DNA from: Rubrivivax sp.
Lineage (GTDB): Bacteria > Pseudomonadota > Gammaproteobacteria > Burkholderiales > Burkholderiaceae_C
Assembly (NCBI GenBank): GCA_021300575.1
Contig: JAJTDM010000019.1
Location: forward strand, 34,323 to 98,322
Direction: 5' to 3'
Length of the DNA stretch: 64,000 nucleotides
Both the position numbers and the translations under genes were made by a program. Shown in pieces: positions 53,647 to 63,416 of the stretch; position 1 is the stretch's first letter, and each line of letters starts with the position of its first letter. The notes beneath the pieces were generated by a model that saw only the letters and a list, made by a program, of their open reading frames with translations, made no database searches and had not been told where the DNA came from.

Positions 53647-54741
53647 ATGTCCTCAAACCGCCGTTCCTTTGTCGCCCGCGGCCTCGTTGCCGGTGCGGGA
53701 GGCGCCGCCCTCGGCCTGCCCACCGTGGTGGCTGCGCAGCAGACCTTCAACTGGAAGATGACCAGCGCCTACGCCAAGGGCGCGCCGTTCTACATGGACG
53801 GCCCTGGAAGCGCCACCGATCTGGCCAAACGCATCGACACGATGTCCGGCGGGCGCCTGAAGATCCAGGTGTTCGGAGCCGGTGAACTGATCCCGGCCTT
53901 CGAGGGCTTTGACGCGGTGCGGGCCGGTACGGTGGAAATGAACCACGCCAACAGCTACTTCTGGACCGGCAAGACCTTCGCCGCCCAGTACTTCACCGCC
54001 GTGCCTTTCGGCCTGAATTTCCAGGGCATCAACGGCTGGTTCTATGACGGTGGCGGCATCGACCTCTGGAACGAGGTCTACGCCCCCTTCGGCATGGTCG
54101 CCATGCCCTGCGGCAACACGGGCGTGCAGATGACCGGATGGTTCAAGAAGGAGGTCAACAGCGTGGCCGACCTCAAGGGCCTGAAGATGCGCATCCCAGG
54201 TCTGGCGGGCAAGGTCTACGCCAACCTGGGCGTGGACGTGAAGGTGCTGCCAGGCGGCGAGATCTTCCCGGCACTCGAGCGTGGCGTCATCGACGCGGCC
54301 GAGTTCGTCGGCCCCTTCCAGGACCGCCGCCTGGGTCTGCACAAGGCCGCCAAGTTCTACTACACCACGGGCTGGCACGAGTCGGCCACGGTGTCTGAGT
54401 TGCTGATCAACAAGGCCGCGTGGAGCAAGCTGCCCAAGGACCTGCAAGCCATCGTGGAAAACGCCTCGGCCGCCTGCAACGTGATCAGCGAGGGCTGGTG
54501 TCAGAAGGCCAACTCCGACGCGATGGAAGACCTGATCAAGAACCAGAAGGTGATCGCCAAGCCGCTGCCCGATCCGGTGATCGCCGCGCTGCGCCGGGAA
54601 ACCGAGAAGGTGCTCGCCGAAGGCATCGCCAAGGATCCGCTCACCAGAAAGGTGCACGACTCGTACTTCGCCTTCAAGGCCAAGTACGACAGGTGGCAGG
54701 AAGTCAGCGAGGAGGCTTACCACCTCAAGGTGCGTGGCTGA
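53647..54741 (+). CDS. TRAP transporter substrate-binding protein (DctP/TakP type)
   Basis: 364 residues. Twin-Arg-like signal (NRRSFVARGLVAGAGGAALGLPTVVAA, mature from about residue 29). DctP domain of the keto-acid-binding TakP subgroup: FNWKMTSAYAKGAPFYMDGPG, MSGGRLKIQVFGAGELIPAFEG, LKGLKMRIPGLAGKVYANLGVDVKVLPGGEIFPALERGVIDAAEFVGP. The ligand Arg is in LKMRIPG. Candidate ligands are 2-keto acids or, because of the surrounding tau genes, taurine (TauK-like). First gene behind the sigma-54 promoter. Confidence 0.9.
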   Translation: MSSNRRSFVARGLVAGAGGAALGLPTVVAAQQTFNWKMTSAYAKGAPFYMDGPGSATDLAKRIDTMSGGRLKIQVFGAGELIPAFEGFDAVRAGTVEMNHANSYFWTGKTFAAQYFTAVPFGLNFQGINGWFYDGGGIDLWNEVYAPFGMVAMPCGNTGVQMTGWFKKEVNSVADLKGLKMRIPGLAGKVYANLGVDVKVLPGGEIFPALERGVIDAAEFVGPFQDRRLGLHKAAKFYYTTGWHESATVSELLINKAAWSKLPKDLQAIVENASAACNVISEGWCQKANSDAMEDLIKNQKVIAKPLPDPVIAALRRETEKVLAEGIAKDPLTRKVHDSYFAFKAKYDRWQEVSEEAYHLKVRG

Positions 54742-55264
54742 CCCGAAAGCCCCGCAGCCTGGGACAGCAGCGGGCGTGGCTGGCGCCATCGAGAGGCTGA
54801 TCGACGGCATTGGCAGCGTCATCCTTTGGGTGACGCTGGCCATGATTGCGCTGGTGGCCACCAACGTGCTGCTGCGCTACAGCCTGAGCCTGGGCTCGGT
54901 GTGGTCGCAGGAACTGGAGTGGCACCTGCTGGCCACGCTGATCCTGTTCGGCATGAGCTACGCGCTGCAGCGCGGTGACAACGTTCGGGTGGACCTGTTC
55001 TACGCCCACCACTCGCCGCGGACCAAGCTGGTGGTGGATGTCGCCTCGGCCTTGCTGACGCTGGCGGTGGCCCTCATCTTCATCAAGCTGTCCTGGGCTT
55101 ACGTGGGTCAGTCGTTCTCTATCGACGAGAAGTCGGCCGACCCCGGTGGCATTCCCCATCGGTGGGTGCTCAAGGCCATGATTCCCTTGGGCTTTGCGCT
55201 GCTGGCCCTGCAGGCGTTGGCCGAGCTGATCCGCGTGTGGACCGCACGGCCCTCCCCTACCTGA
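54734..55264 (+). CDS. TRAP transporter small membrane subunit (DctQ)
   Basis: 176 residues, four transmembrane helices: at about 28-50, 65-80, 95-115 and 145-165. DctQ motif SLGSVWSQELEWHLLATLILFGMSYALQRGDNVRVDLFY. The GTG start at 54734 overlaps the stop of the binding-protein gene by eight bases, indicating coupling. It bridges the binding protein and the DctM subunit in the complex. Confidence 0.9.
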   Translation: MADPKAPQPGTAAGVAGAIERLIDGIGSVILWVTLAMIALVATNVLLRYSLSLGSVWSQELEWHLLATLILFGMSYALQRGDNVRVDLFYAHHSPRTKLVVDVASALLTLAVALIFIKLSWAYVGQSFSIDEKSADPGGIPHRWVLKAMIPLGFALLALQALAELIRVWTARPSPT

Positions 55265-55274
55265 GCACTCCCGC

Positions 55275-56600
55275 ATGTTCGAGACCCAGACCCTGGCCAT
55301 CCTGATGTTGGTGGCCTTTTTCGCGCTGCTCATGATCGGCGTGCCGGTGGCCATCACGCTGGCCACCGTGGGCTTCGTGTTCGGCTGGCTGGGCTTCGGC
55401 GACACGCTGTTCAACCTGCTGCCCGCGCGCGTGTTCGGCGTCGTCGCCGGCTACCAGTGGATGTCGATCCCGTTGTTCGTCTTCATGGGGGTGATGCTGG
55501 AGAAGTCACGCCTGGCCGACGACCTGCTCGATGTCATGGGCCACCTGGCCGGCGGCGTGCGCGGCGGCATGGGCGTGGGCATCATCCTGTTCGGCGTGCT
55601 GATGGGCGCCACCACCGGCATCGTCGGCGCCACCGTCATCACGCTGGGCCTGCTGACGCTGCCCACGCTGATCCGGCGCGGGTACGACAAGGGGATTGCC
55701 TGCGGTGCCATCTGCGCCTCCGGCACGCTGGGGCAGATCATCCCGCCCAGCCTGATCCTGATCCTGCTGTCGGACATCATGCAGTTGTCGGTGGGCACGT
55801 TGTTCGCCGCGGCGGTGGGCCCCGGCATGTTGCTGGCAGGCGTCTACATCGTGTACCTGCTGATCCGGGGTTGGATGTCGCCCCACCTGATGCCGGCCCT
55901 GCCGGCGGACGAACGCAGCCAGGTCAGCCGGCGCGAGCTGACTATCCGCTTCTGGAAGGTGGTGGTGCCGCCCATCCTGCTGGTGGTGGCCGTGCTCGGC
56001 TCCATCGTCGGGGGTGTGGCGGCGCCCACCGAGGCCGCGTCGATGGGCGCCGTGGGCTCGGTGCTGATCACGCTGTTCAGCCGCCGCCTCAGCTTCAAGG
56101 TCCTGAGGGCGGTGGCGCTGGAGACCACCAAGATCACCGCCATGATGATGTTCATCCTGATCATGGCGCAGGTCTTCGCCCTGGCCTTTCGCGGCCTGCA
56201 CGGCGAAGACCTCATCACCCGCATGTTCGATTGGCTGCCCGGCGGGGTGAACAGCGACATCTGGTTCATGATGATGATCATCTTCGTGCTCGGCTTCTTC
56301 ATCGAGTGGATCGAGATCAGCTACATCGCCGTGCCCTTGTTCATGCCCGTGCTGCTGGCCCAGGGCGTGGATCCGATCTGGCTGGCCATGCTGATCACAG
56401 TGAACCTGCAGTCCTCCTTCCTGACACCGCCCTTTGGCTGGGCGCTGTTCTACCTCAAGGGTGTAGCGCCGCCTGAGGTGACCATCAAGGACATCTACCG
56501 TGGGGTGATGCCCTTCATCGCCCTGCAGGCCGTGGCGCTGACGCTGGTGTTCCTGTACCCGCAGATCGCGCTGTGGCTGCCCAAGGCCATCGGCTGGTAA
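55275..56600 (+). CDS. TRAP transporter large membrane subunit (DctM)
   Basis: 441 residues, about twelve hydrophobic segments, sodium-coupled DctM family. Conserved blocks: IPLFVFMGVMLEKSRLADDLLDVMGHLAGGVRGGMG, GATVITLGLLTLPTLIRRGYDKGIACGAICASGTLGQIIPPSL, and NLQSSFLTPPFGWALFYLKGVAP near the C-terminus. Ten bases after dctQ. The last codons and stop lie inside an 11-base tandem repeat. Confidence 0.93.
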   Translation: MFETQTLAILMLVAFFALLMIGVPVAITLATVGFVFGWLGFGDTLFNLLPARVFGVVAGYQWMSIPLFVFMGVMLEKSRLADDLLDVMGHLAGGVRGGMGVGIILFGVLMGATTGIVGATVITLGLLTLPTLIRRGYDKGIACGAICASGTLGQIIPPSLILILLSDIMQLSVGTLFAAAVGPGMLLAGVYIVYLLIRGWMSPHLMPALPADERSQVSRRELTIRFWKVVVPPILLVVAVLGSIVGGVAAPTEAASMGAVGSVLITLFSRRLSFKVLRAVALETTKITAMMMFILIMAQVFALAFRGLHGEDLITRMFDWLPGGVNSDIWFMMMIIFVLGFFIEWIEISYIAVPLFMPVLLAQGVDPIWLAMLITVNLQSSFLTPPFGWALFYLKGVAPPEVTIKDIYRGVMPFIALQAVALTLVFLYPQIALWLPKAIGW

Positions 56601-56621
56601 TCGGCTGGTCATCGGCTGATG
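56589..56621. repeat. Three 11-base tandem repeats across the dctM stop
   Basis: ATCGGCTGGTA (56589-56599), ATCGGCTGGTC (56600-56610) and ATCGGCTGATG (56611-56621), head to tail. The first copy encodes the final Ile-Gly-Trp and runs into the TAA stop. GGGGCTGGTAGCGGGCTG continues the theme to 56640. Similar in flavour to the repeats at 29932-30004. Confidence 0.75.
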
Positions 56622-56644
56622 AGGGGCTGGTAGCGGGCTGACGC

Positions 56645-58102
56645 TCAGATCACCTCGTCCCTCAGCCAGTACCAGTGGTACAGCGCGCGCTGGCCCAGGC
56701 GCCGGAAGGGCGCAAAGGCCTGGCTCTCCACCAGCCCCATGACGTTGGGAAACGGCAGCGCGCTGCGGTAGATGGGCAACTCGAACACCGCCCGCCCGCC
56801 GTCACGTCCGGCCACCCGTTCGGCCAACCTGCGGCCGGCGTGGGTGGAAAACGCCACCCCGTTACCGCCGTAGCCCAACGCGTACCAGACCGTTTGCCCG
56901 GCGTCGGGCTGCACGATGCGCGGCATCATGTCGTGGCTGACATCCACCCAGCCCCACCACGAATGCTCGATGGGCACGTTCGCCAGCGCCGGGAACTTGC
57001 GCGCCAGGCCGTCGGTCAGCAGCTTCAGGTGCCGCGGGTCCGTGGCGTCCGCGCCCGTCACGGCGCTGCGGCTGCCGATCTGCATGCGCGGGCCCTGGGG
57101 GCTCTTCAGCAATCGGTAGTAAAAGCGCAGGGTGCGCGTGTCGGTCAGGAAGACGTGCGATCGCAAGCCGGCTGCGGCCACCTCCGCCTCGGTGAGTGGG
57201 CGGGTGACCATGGAGTTCGACAGGATGGGCATCAGGCGGTTCTTCAGCGCCGGCGTCAGGCGCTGGCCGGTGTAGCCGCCGGTGCACACCGCCACCCGGC
57301 GCGCCCGCACCACGCCGCCGGGAATGCGCAGATGGTGTACCCCCGCCTGGGTGTGCCAGCCTTGCACAGGGCTGGCGGTGTGCAGCTTCACGCCCAGCGC
57401 CCGCGCCTGGCGCACCAAACCGTAGGTGAACTTCAGCGGGTGAATGCCGATGCCGTGCGGCTCGTGCATCGCGCCGGCGGCCTCGTGGTCGTGGCAGTGC
57501 TCCTGACGCAACTGCTCAGGTGTGAGCATGCGCGTGTCGTAGCCGAACACTTCACGCATCACCGCTGCCTCGCAGACCAGCACCGGCACCATCTTCGGCC
57601 GGTGGGCCACGTACAGGTGGCCGCCGCCCGTGGCGTCGCAATCGATCTCGCGGGTGAGTTCGGCAAAGGTTTCGAAGCCCGTGCGGATTTCGGCATCCAG
57701 CCGGCGCGCCGTCTCCAGGCCCCAGCGTGCGATCCACTGCGAGCGCTTCAGGCGCCCGCTGGCGTTCTGGCCCTGGCCGCCGCTGCGGCTGGAGCAGCCC
57801 CAGGCCACCTGGTTCGCCTCCAGCACCACCGCGCGGATGCCGTGCTCCCGTGCCAGGAACAGGGCCGTGGCCATGCCCGTGGCGCCGGAGCCGATGACGG
57901 CCACGTCCACGTCCATGTCGGCCTGCACCGGGCCGTCGTCCCCCGGTGGGTCGCCCGCACTGGCCACCCACCAGGTGGGCGCATAGGCCTGGCCCTGGCC
58001 GGGATGGGGCGTCACGAGCGGGTCGTGCCGCGGGTCGTAGGTCGCCGCCGGGCGCGGCCCTACCGAAGGCAATGAGGTCCGGGACAACGCAGCGGCGCTC
58101 AT
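56645..58102 (-). CDS. tauY: FAD-dependent oxidoreductase, probable taurine dehydrogenase large subunit
   Basis: 485 residues, DAO/DadA family. FAD-binding GxGxxG in DVAVIGSGATGMATALFLAREHG, then GCSSRSGGQGQNASGRLK, and C-terminal YALGYGGNGVAFSTHAGRRLAE. Taurine dehydrogenase (TauXY) deaminates taurine to sulfoacetaldehyde, passing electrons to a cytochrome c. Start ATG 58102 overlaps the tauX stop by ATGA; a longer open frame lacks homology. The TauY assignment comes from fold, partner gene and position opposite a MocR regulator; a related amine or putrescine oxidase is the alternative. Confidence 0.8.
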   Translation of the reverse strand: MSAAALSRTSLPSVGPRPAATYDPRHDPLVTPHPGQGQAYAPTWWVASAGDPPGDDGPVQADMDVDVAVIGSGATGMATALFLAREHGIRAVVLEANQVAWGCSSRSGGQGQNASGRLKRSQWIARWGLETARRLDAEIRTGFETFAELTREIDCDATGGGHLYVAHRPKMVPVLVCEAAVMREVFGYDTRMLTPEQLRQEHCHDHEAAGAMHEPHGIGIHPLKFTYGLVRQARALGVKLHTASPVQGWHTQAGVHHLRIPGGVVRARRVAVCTGGYTGQRLTPALKNRLMPILSNSMVTRPLTEAEVAAAGLRSHVFLTDTRTLRFYYRLLKSPQGPRMQIGSRSAVTGADATDPRHLKLLTDGLARKFPALANVPIEHSWWGWVDVSHDMMPRIVQPDAGQTVWYALGYGGNGVAFSTHAGRRLAERVAGRDGGRAVFELPIYRSALPFPNVMGLVESQAFAPFRRLGQRALYHWYWLRDEVI

Positions 58103-58500
58103 CCGCGCACGGCCGCCGGCAGGTTGGGCCGCGCCTTGCGGAACACGTTTTTCACGGCGATCTTGCCGTCGCGGAAGGTGAACAGGTCCACGCCGTTGAC
58201 CTCGATGCCGCTGCCGTCGGCGGCCGTACCCGTGAAGGTCCACTCCGATACGCCGAAGTTCCCCATGACATGGTGCACGCCGTTGCGCCACTGCGCATCC
58301 GGCACCGTATGCCAGGCCATGGCAAAGGCCTGGCGCACCGCTGCCAAGCCGACATGGCGGGTGCCGCAGGCCTCAGGCCCGGCGGCGGTCTCGAAGACAC
58401 AGTCGTCGGTCATGAACGACATGAGTGCGTCGAGGTCGTGGCGGTTCCAGGCGTCGCTGAAGGCTTCCAGCGTCTGGACGGTGACGGGAGGGAGGGCCAT
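58099..58500 (-). CDS. tauX: NTF2-like protein, probable taurine dehydrogenase small subunit
   Basis: 133 residues from ATG 58500, preceded by GGAG about eight bases upstream; an in-frame ATG at 58536 would add 12 residues. NTF2/SnoaL-like fold: LEAFSDAWNRHDLDALMSFMTDDCVFETAAGPEACGTRHVGLAAVRQAFA. The TauX subunits of taurine dehydrogenases belong to this superfamily. It is first in a two-gene minus-strand operon, coupled to the FAD subunit, and divergent from tauR (148-base gap), the gene order expected for tauR-tauXY. Confidence 0.78.
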   Translation of the reverse strand: MALPPVTVQTLEAFSDAWNRHDLDALMSFMTDDCVFETAAGPEACGTRHVGLAAVRQAFAMAWHTVPDAQWRNGVHHVMGNFGVSEWTFTGTAADGSGIEVNGVDLFTFRDGKIAVKNVFRKARPNLPAAVRG

Positions 58501-58648
58501 GCACAAAGCTCCAATAAAGGGGTACAGCATAGGCATGGCGCCTGCCGGGGCAAAGAGCCAGTTGCCCTCTTCCCGTCAAGCCAGCGCGCGCCACGGCCTC
58601 GGCCAGGCCGGCGCTGGCAAACGCCCTGTGTGCAATAGACTGGTTCGC

Positions 58649-60184
58649 ATGAGAAGCACCCAGCAGTTCCAGTGGGCTCAGTTGTTCACCTTGCCCGAGC
58701 ACCCCGCACTGCCGCTGCAGGGACGCCTGCGGCTGGCCATCGTGCAGGCCATCCTGGAAGGCCGACTGCCAGCCGGTGCGCCGCTGCCGTCCTCGCGGGA
58801 ACTGGCGCGGCTGCTGGGCATCAGCCGCAACACCGTCACTGCGGCCTACGAACAACTCGTGGACGAAGACTTCCTGCAGGCACGGCCGCGCAGCGGTATC
58901 TTCGTGGCCGACGGCGCGCGGCAGGCCGGCGTTCAAGCTGACGCGGTGCAGGCGCCGCGCCGCAGTGCGGAAGGCCGTGCACCGGACTGGGCCGGCCGGA
59001 CACTGCGCTCGCTGTCCCGCCAACCCACCTTGTCCAAGCCGGAGAAATGGCGGCAGTACCCCTACCCCTTCGTCTACGGCCACTACGACCCAGAACTGTT
59101 TCCGATGGAGGACTTCCGTGAGTGCTGCTCCCACACCCTTGCCCGCGCCCAGTTGCAGCACTGGACGCCCGACTTCGAGACCGACGATGTGCCGGACCTG
59201 ATCGAGCAGATCCGGCTGCGCCTGCTGCCCAAGCGCGGGGTCTTTGCCCTGCCGGAGGAGATCCTCGTCACGGTGGGCGCGCAGCACGCCTACCACCTTC
59301 TGGCCGAGGGCCTGTTCGACAGTTCTTCCCGCGTGGGCCTGGAAGAGCCCGGTCACCCGCATGCGCGCAACACTTTCAGCCTGCGCCAGCCGGTCTTCGT
59401 GCCCGCCCCCGTGGACGACGAAGGCGTGCAGCCCGAACGCCTGCCGCCCCTGGACTACCTCTTCGTCACGCCGTCGCACCAGAGCCCCACCACCGCCACG
59501 CTGAGCCTGGAACGGCGCACCGAGTTGCTGGCCCGCGCCGAGCGCGATGACTTCGTGCTGATCGAGGACGACTACGAGGCCGAGAACCTGTTCGCCGGGG
59601 CGCCGATGCCAGCGCTCAAGAGCATGGACCGTTCCGGGCGCGTGATCTACGTCGGCTCGCTGTCCAAGAGCCTGTCGCCCGCGCTGCGCCTGGCCTACAT
59701 CGTGGCGCCGCGCCCGCTGATTGCCGAATTGCGCCTGCTGCGCCACGCCATGGTGCGCCACCCGAGCACGATGTTGCAGCAGGCCTACGCCCTGTTCCTG
59801 TCCCTCGGCCATCACGAATCCCACGCCCGGCGGGTGAACGCCGCGCTGCAGGAACGCCTGGCCGTGCTGGCCCAGGCGCTGCGCGAATTCATGCCGGACT
59901 TCACCTTCCGCCTGCCGCAAGGCGGCGCCTCGGTCTGGGTGTCGGCGCCCGCCTGGGCCGATGCCGCGGAACTGGGCCACATCGCACGCAGCCACGGCGT
60001 GCTGATCGAGCCGGGCGACGTGTTCTTCGTCGCCCCGCCCTACCCCTGCCGACATTTCCGGCTGCGGCTGTCGTCGATTGCCGCCGGGCAGATTGCCGCA
60101 GGGGTGCGTGCACTGTCCCTGGCCGCGGACGAACTGGCCCGCGCGCGCGGTGCGGCCCGGCGCCCCACCCCGCCCGCGCATTGA
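58649..60184 (+). CDS. tauR: MocR-type GntR/aminotransferase regulator, TauR-like
   Basis: 511 residues. N-terminal GntR winged helix at about 20-85 ([44 protein letters not shown]), then a fold-type-I aminotransferase-like domain with the PLP lysine in [17 protein letters not shown]. MocR proteins use PLP-bound amino compounds as signals; TauR activates taurine genes. Start ATG 58649, 65 residues before the typical aminotransferase linker. Position between divergent tauXY and downstream tauBC supports TauR, though GabR/PdxR-type regulators have the same architecture. Confidence 0.83.
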   Translation: MRSTQQFQWAQLFTLPEHPALPLQGRLRLAIVQAILEGRLPAGAPLPSSRELARLLGISRNTVTAAYEQLVDEDFLQARPRSGIFVADGARQAGVQADAVQAPRRSAEGRAPDWAGRTLRSLSRQPTLSKPEKWRQYPYPFVYGHYDPELFPMEDFRECCSHTLARAQLQHWTPDFETDDVPDLIEQIRLRLLPKRGVFALPEEILVTVGAQHAYHLLAEGLFDSSSRVGLEEPGHPHARNTFSLRQPVFVPAPVDDEGVQPERLPPLDYLFVTPSHQSPTTATLSLERRTELLARAERDDFVLIEDDYEAENLFAGAPMPALKSMDRSGRVIYVGSLSKSLSPALRLAYIVAPRPLIAELRLLRHAMVRHPSTMLQQAYALFLSLGHHESHARRVNAALQERLAVLAQALREFMPDFTFRLPQGGASVWVSAPAWADAAELGHIARSHGVLIEPGDVFFVAPPYPCRHFRLRLSSIAAGQIAAGVRALSLAADELARARGAARRPTPPAH

Positions 60185-60357
60185 CAGAAGCCCAACCGGC
60201 GAGCCCGAGGGCTCTAGGGGAAAGTACCCGGACCCTGGCCCCAACGCGCGCGGCATGCTGGCCCTTGGTGAGGAGACCTGTCGGCAGGCACAGTCGTGCA
60301 CCCTCCCCGCCCGGGGCCGGCCCTTCCTGGCCTTCCCCCAATTTCAGTGACGACACC

Positions 60358-61203
60358 ATGCCCACCCTCGACATCCGTGACCTGACGGTGAACTACGCCG
60401 TCAAGGGCGGGACGCTGCAGGCCCTGGCGGCCGTCAACCTGCAGATGCAGGAAGGCGACTTCGTGGTCGCGCTTGGCGCCTCCGGCTGCGGCAAGACCAC
60501 CTTGCTGAACTGTCTGGCCGGCTTCCTGCCGCCGTCCACGGGCCAGATACTGCTGGACGGGCAACCCGTGGCCGGACCTGGCGCCGACCGCGGCGTCGTC
60601 TTCCAGAAGCACGCCTTGATGCCCTGGCTGAACGTGCTGGACAACGTGGTGCTGGGCTTGCGCCTTCGCGGGGTAGCCCGCGCCGAGCGTGAGCGCATCG
60701 GCCGCGAGAAGCTGGGCCTGGTGGGCCTGGAGGAGTACGCCGAGCGCGCCGTGTACGAACTGTCGGGCGGCATGCAGCAGCGCGTGGGCATCGCCCGCGC
60801 CCTGGCGAACGACCCGGCCGTGATGTTGATGGATGAGCCCATGGGCGCGCTGGACGCCTTCACGCGCGAGCAGGTGCAGGAGATCCTGTTGCGCGCCTGG
60901 GCTGCCACGCACAAGATGGTGTTCTTCATCACGCACTCGGTGGAGGAGGCGCTGTTCCTGGCCACGCGGCTGATCGTGATGAGCCCGAGCCCGGGCCGCA
61001 TCACCCGCATCTTCGAAGACCTGCCCTTCTCGCGCCAGTTCCTGCAACATGGCGACGCCCGCCGGGTGAAAAGCGACCCGGCCTTCATCGCCCTGCGCGA
61101 GGAGGTGCTGGCGCTGATCCACCACCGCAAGCCGGCGGCTGCGAACGCCACCGCCAGCACGGCCGCGAACACCGCTACGCCCGTGGAGGCCGCCCATGGC
61201 TGA
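60358..61203 (+). CDS. tauB: Taurine ABC transporter ATP-binding protein
   Basis: 281 residues, TauB/SsuB class. Walker [10 protein letters not shown] (about residue 40), Q-loop [25 protein letters not shown], signature [16 protein letters not shown], Walker [20 protein letters not shown]-loop [16 protein letters not shown]. Ala/Thr-rich tail. Overlaps tauC by eight bases. 173 bases after tauR, with no terminator that I can see in between. Confidence 0.9.
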   Translation: MPTLDIRDLTVNYAVKGGTLQALAAVNLQMQEGDFVVALGASGCGKTTLLNCLAGFLPPSTGQILLDGQPVAGPGADRGVVFQKHALMPWLNVLDNVVLGLRLRGVARAERERIGREKLGLVGLEEYAERAVYELSGGMQQRVGIARALANDPAVMLMDEPMGALDAFTREQVQEILLRAWAATHKMVFFITHSVEEALFLATRLIVMSPSPGRITRIFEDLPFSRQFLQHGDARRVKSDPAFIALREEVLALIHHRKPAAANATASTAANTATPVEAAHG

Positions 61204-62026
61204 AAGCCCCCAGCCCCTGCCTGTAGGCGCCCCCAAGACCAGCGCCTTCAAGGTGCCTGGCGAAGGCAGCAGCCTGCGCATCAGCATGGTGACCATCGGG
61301 CTGCTGCTGCTGGCCTGGACGGTGGTGACCAACGCCGGCTGGATCAAGCCGCTGTTCCTGCCCAGCCCGCAGGCGGTGGCGCAGCAGTTCTGGGAGTACG
61401 TTACCGGCACGGCGAACGACAAGCCGCTGTGGCAGCACTTCGTGGCCAGTGTGGGACGCGTGTTCGCCGCCTTCGCGCTGGCCGTGGTGACGGCCGTGCC
61501 CGTGGGCATTGCCATGGGCATGAGCCGGGTGGCGCGCGGCATCTTCGACCCGCCCATCGAGTTCTACCGCCCGCTGCCGCCGTTGAGCTACCTGCCGCTG
61601 ATCATCATCTGGTTCGGCATCGACGAGCTGCCCAAAGTGCTGCTGATCTTCCTGAGCTGCTTTGCCCCGCTGGCGCTGGCCGCGCGCTCGGGCATGAAGA
61701 GCGCCTCCCAGGAGCAGATCAACGCCGCCTACTCCATGGGGGCCAGCTACGGCCAGGTCATCCGCCACATCATCCTGCCCTCGGCGCTGCCGGAAATCCT
61801 GGTGGGCATGCGCATCGCCATCGGTTTCGGCTGGACCACGCTGGTGGCCGCGGAGATGGTGGCCGCCAACGTCGGCCTTGGGCAGATGGTGCTGAACGCG
61901 TCGAACTTCCTGCGCACCGACATCGTCATCATGGGCATCGTGGTCATCGGCGTGGTGGCCTATCTGTTCGATCTGCTCATGCGCTGGGTGGAAAAGCGGC
62001 TGGTGCCCTGGAAGGGGCGGATGTGA
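61196..62026 (+). CDS. tauC: Taurine ABC transporter permease
   Basis: 276 residues, six transmembrane helices. TauC-like features: [20 protein letters not shown] near the N-terminus, [42 protein letters not shown] loop [29 protein letters not shown], and [17 protein letters not shown]. Start inside the tauB 3' end. With tauB and the distant tauA it makes a complete importer. Confidence 0.9.
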   Translation: MAESPQPLPVGAPKTSAFKVPGEGSSLRISMVTIGLLLLAWTVVTNAGWIKPLFLPSPQAVAQQFWEYVTGTANDKPLWQHFVASVGRVFAAFALAVVTAVPVGIAMGMSRVARGIFDPPIEFYRPLPPLSYLPLIIIWFGIDELPKVLLIFLSCFAPLALAARSGMKSASQEQINAAYSMGASYGQVIRHIILPSALPEILVGMRIAIGFGWTTLVAAEMVAANVGLGQMVLNASNFLRTDIVIMGIVVIGVVAYLFDLLMRWVEKRLVPWKGRM

Positions 62027-62098
62027 ACCGACAGGGCGCAATCCGTTGATGTTCACGCGCTGCTGGCGCGGCGAGTCCTTCCCGCCCCGGACCGCCCG

Positions 62099-63370
62099 AT
62101 GAAGCCGGGCCTTCCCATCCTGCGCTGGCAGGACGAGTGGCGCCAGCCTGGCGCCTTGCGGGCCGACCTGCTGGCCGGCCTGACCGGCGCCGTGGTGGTG
62201 CTGCCCCAGGGCGTCGCTTTTGCGACCCTGGCCGGCATGCCGCCGCAGTACGGCCTGTACGCGGCGATGGTGCCGTGCATCGTGGCGGCCATCTTCGGTT
62301 CGAGCCGGCTGATGGTCACGGGCCCGGCCAACGCCATCTCGTTGACCACCATGGCGCTGATCGCGCCGCTGGCTGTGGTGGGCAGCGAGCGCTACGTGGA
62401 GCTGGTGCTCACGCTGACCTTCCTGGTGGGTGCGCTGCAACTGCTGTTGGGCCTGGCGCGGGCGGGCTCCATTGTCGAGAAGGTGCCGCACTCGGTGGTG
62501 GTGGGCTTCACGGCGGGCGCGGCGGTGCTGATTGCCAATAGCCAGCTCGGCCCGCTGCTGGGCCTGGCCCTGCCGCGCGGCCAGCCGGTGTTCGACAACG
62601 TGGCCGCCGCCGTGGCAGCCTTCGGTCAGACCCAACCCCTGGCGCTGCTGGCCGGCGCCAGCACGGTGCTGTTCGCGGTGCTGGCCCGCCCCTGGAACCG
62701 CGTGGTGCCGGCCATGCTGGTGGCGGTGGTGGGGGGCACCCTGGTCAGCCTGGGGGCCGCGGTCCTCTGGCCGCAAGCGCCGCGGCTGGCCACGGTCAGC
62801 GCCCTGCCAGGCGCCCTGCCCCCCTTGTCCTGGCCCGATCTGTCACTGGACACCGTGCGCGCCTTGTTCGGGGCCACCCTGGTGATGACGCTGCTGGCCC
62901 TGACCGAGGCGGCGGCCATCGCGCGCTCCGTCGCCCGCGCGCGCGGCGACACCCTGGACGGCAACCAGGAATTCGTCGGCCAAGGCCTGGCCAACCTGGC
63001 GGGCTCGTTCTTCTCAGCGTACCCGGCCAGCGGCTCGTTCAACCGCTCCGGGGTCAACGTGGCCTCGGGCGCGCGCAGCCCCTTGTCAGCGGTGGCCGCC
63101 GCCCTGTTCCTCATACTGCTGCTGGCCTTTGTTAGCCCGCTGGCCAAGTACCTGCCGCTGGCCGTGATTTCCGGTCTTCTGATGGTGGTGGCCTGGGGCC
63201 TGATCGACCGCCGGGAGATCGCCCACCTGTGGCACCAAGGCACGCAGGAGCGTGTGCCGATGACGGTGACCCTGGTGGCCACGGTGACGCTGTCGCTGGA
63301 ATGGGCCATCCTGCTGGGCATCACCATCGCGATGCTGGTGCGGGCCTGGACGCGGCGCGGGTCGGGCTGA
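62099..63370 (+). CDS. SulP-family anion transporter lacking a STAS domain
   Basis: 423 residues with about 11-12 membrane segments. SulP signatures: ADLLAGLTGAVVVLPQGVAFATLAGMPPQYGLYAAMVP, SRLMVTGPANAISLT, FVGQGLANLAGSFFSAYPASGSFNRSGVN. The protein stops at RAWTRRGSG directly after the last helix, whereas usual SulP proteins carry a cytoplasmic STAS domain of about 100 residues. It follows tauC by 72 bases on the same strand. Sulfate or a sulfonate/sulfite is a reasonable ligand given the neighbours, but bicarbonate and dicarboxylate SulPs exist. Confidence 0.88.
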   Translation: MKPGLPILRWQDEWRQPGALRADLLAGLTGAVVVLPQGVAFATLAGMPPQYGLYAAMVPCIVAAIFGSSRLMVTGPANAISLTTMALIAPLAVVGSERYVELVLTLTFLVGALQLLLGLARAGSIVEKVPHSVVVGFTAGAAVLIANSQLGPLLGLALPRGQPVFDNVAAAVAAFGQTQPLALLAGASTVLFAVLARPWNRVVPAMLVAVVGGTLVSLGAAVLWPQAPRLATVSALPGALPPLSWPDLSLDTVRALFGATLVMTLLALTEAAAIARSVARARGDTLDGNQEFVGQGLANLAGSFFSAYPASGSFNRSGVNVASGARSPLSAVAAALFLILLLAFVSPLAKYLPLAVISGLLMVVAWGLIDRREIAHLWHQGTQERVPMTVTLVATVTLSLEWAILLGITIAMLVRAWTRRGSG

Positions 63371-63416
63371 GCCTCGCCGGCAACCCAAAGGCCCGGCCTG
63401 GCGCCACCGTCGGCCT

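Noticed and set aside
58373..60301. Minus-strand open frame of 642 codons opposite tauR
   Set aside because: No coding signature; tauR has both its winged helix and PLP motifs in frame.
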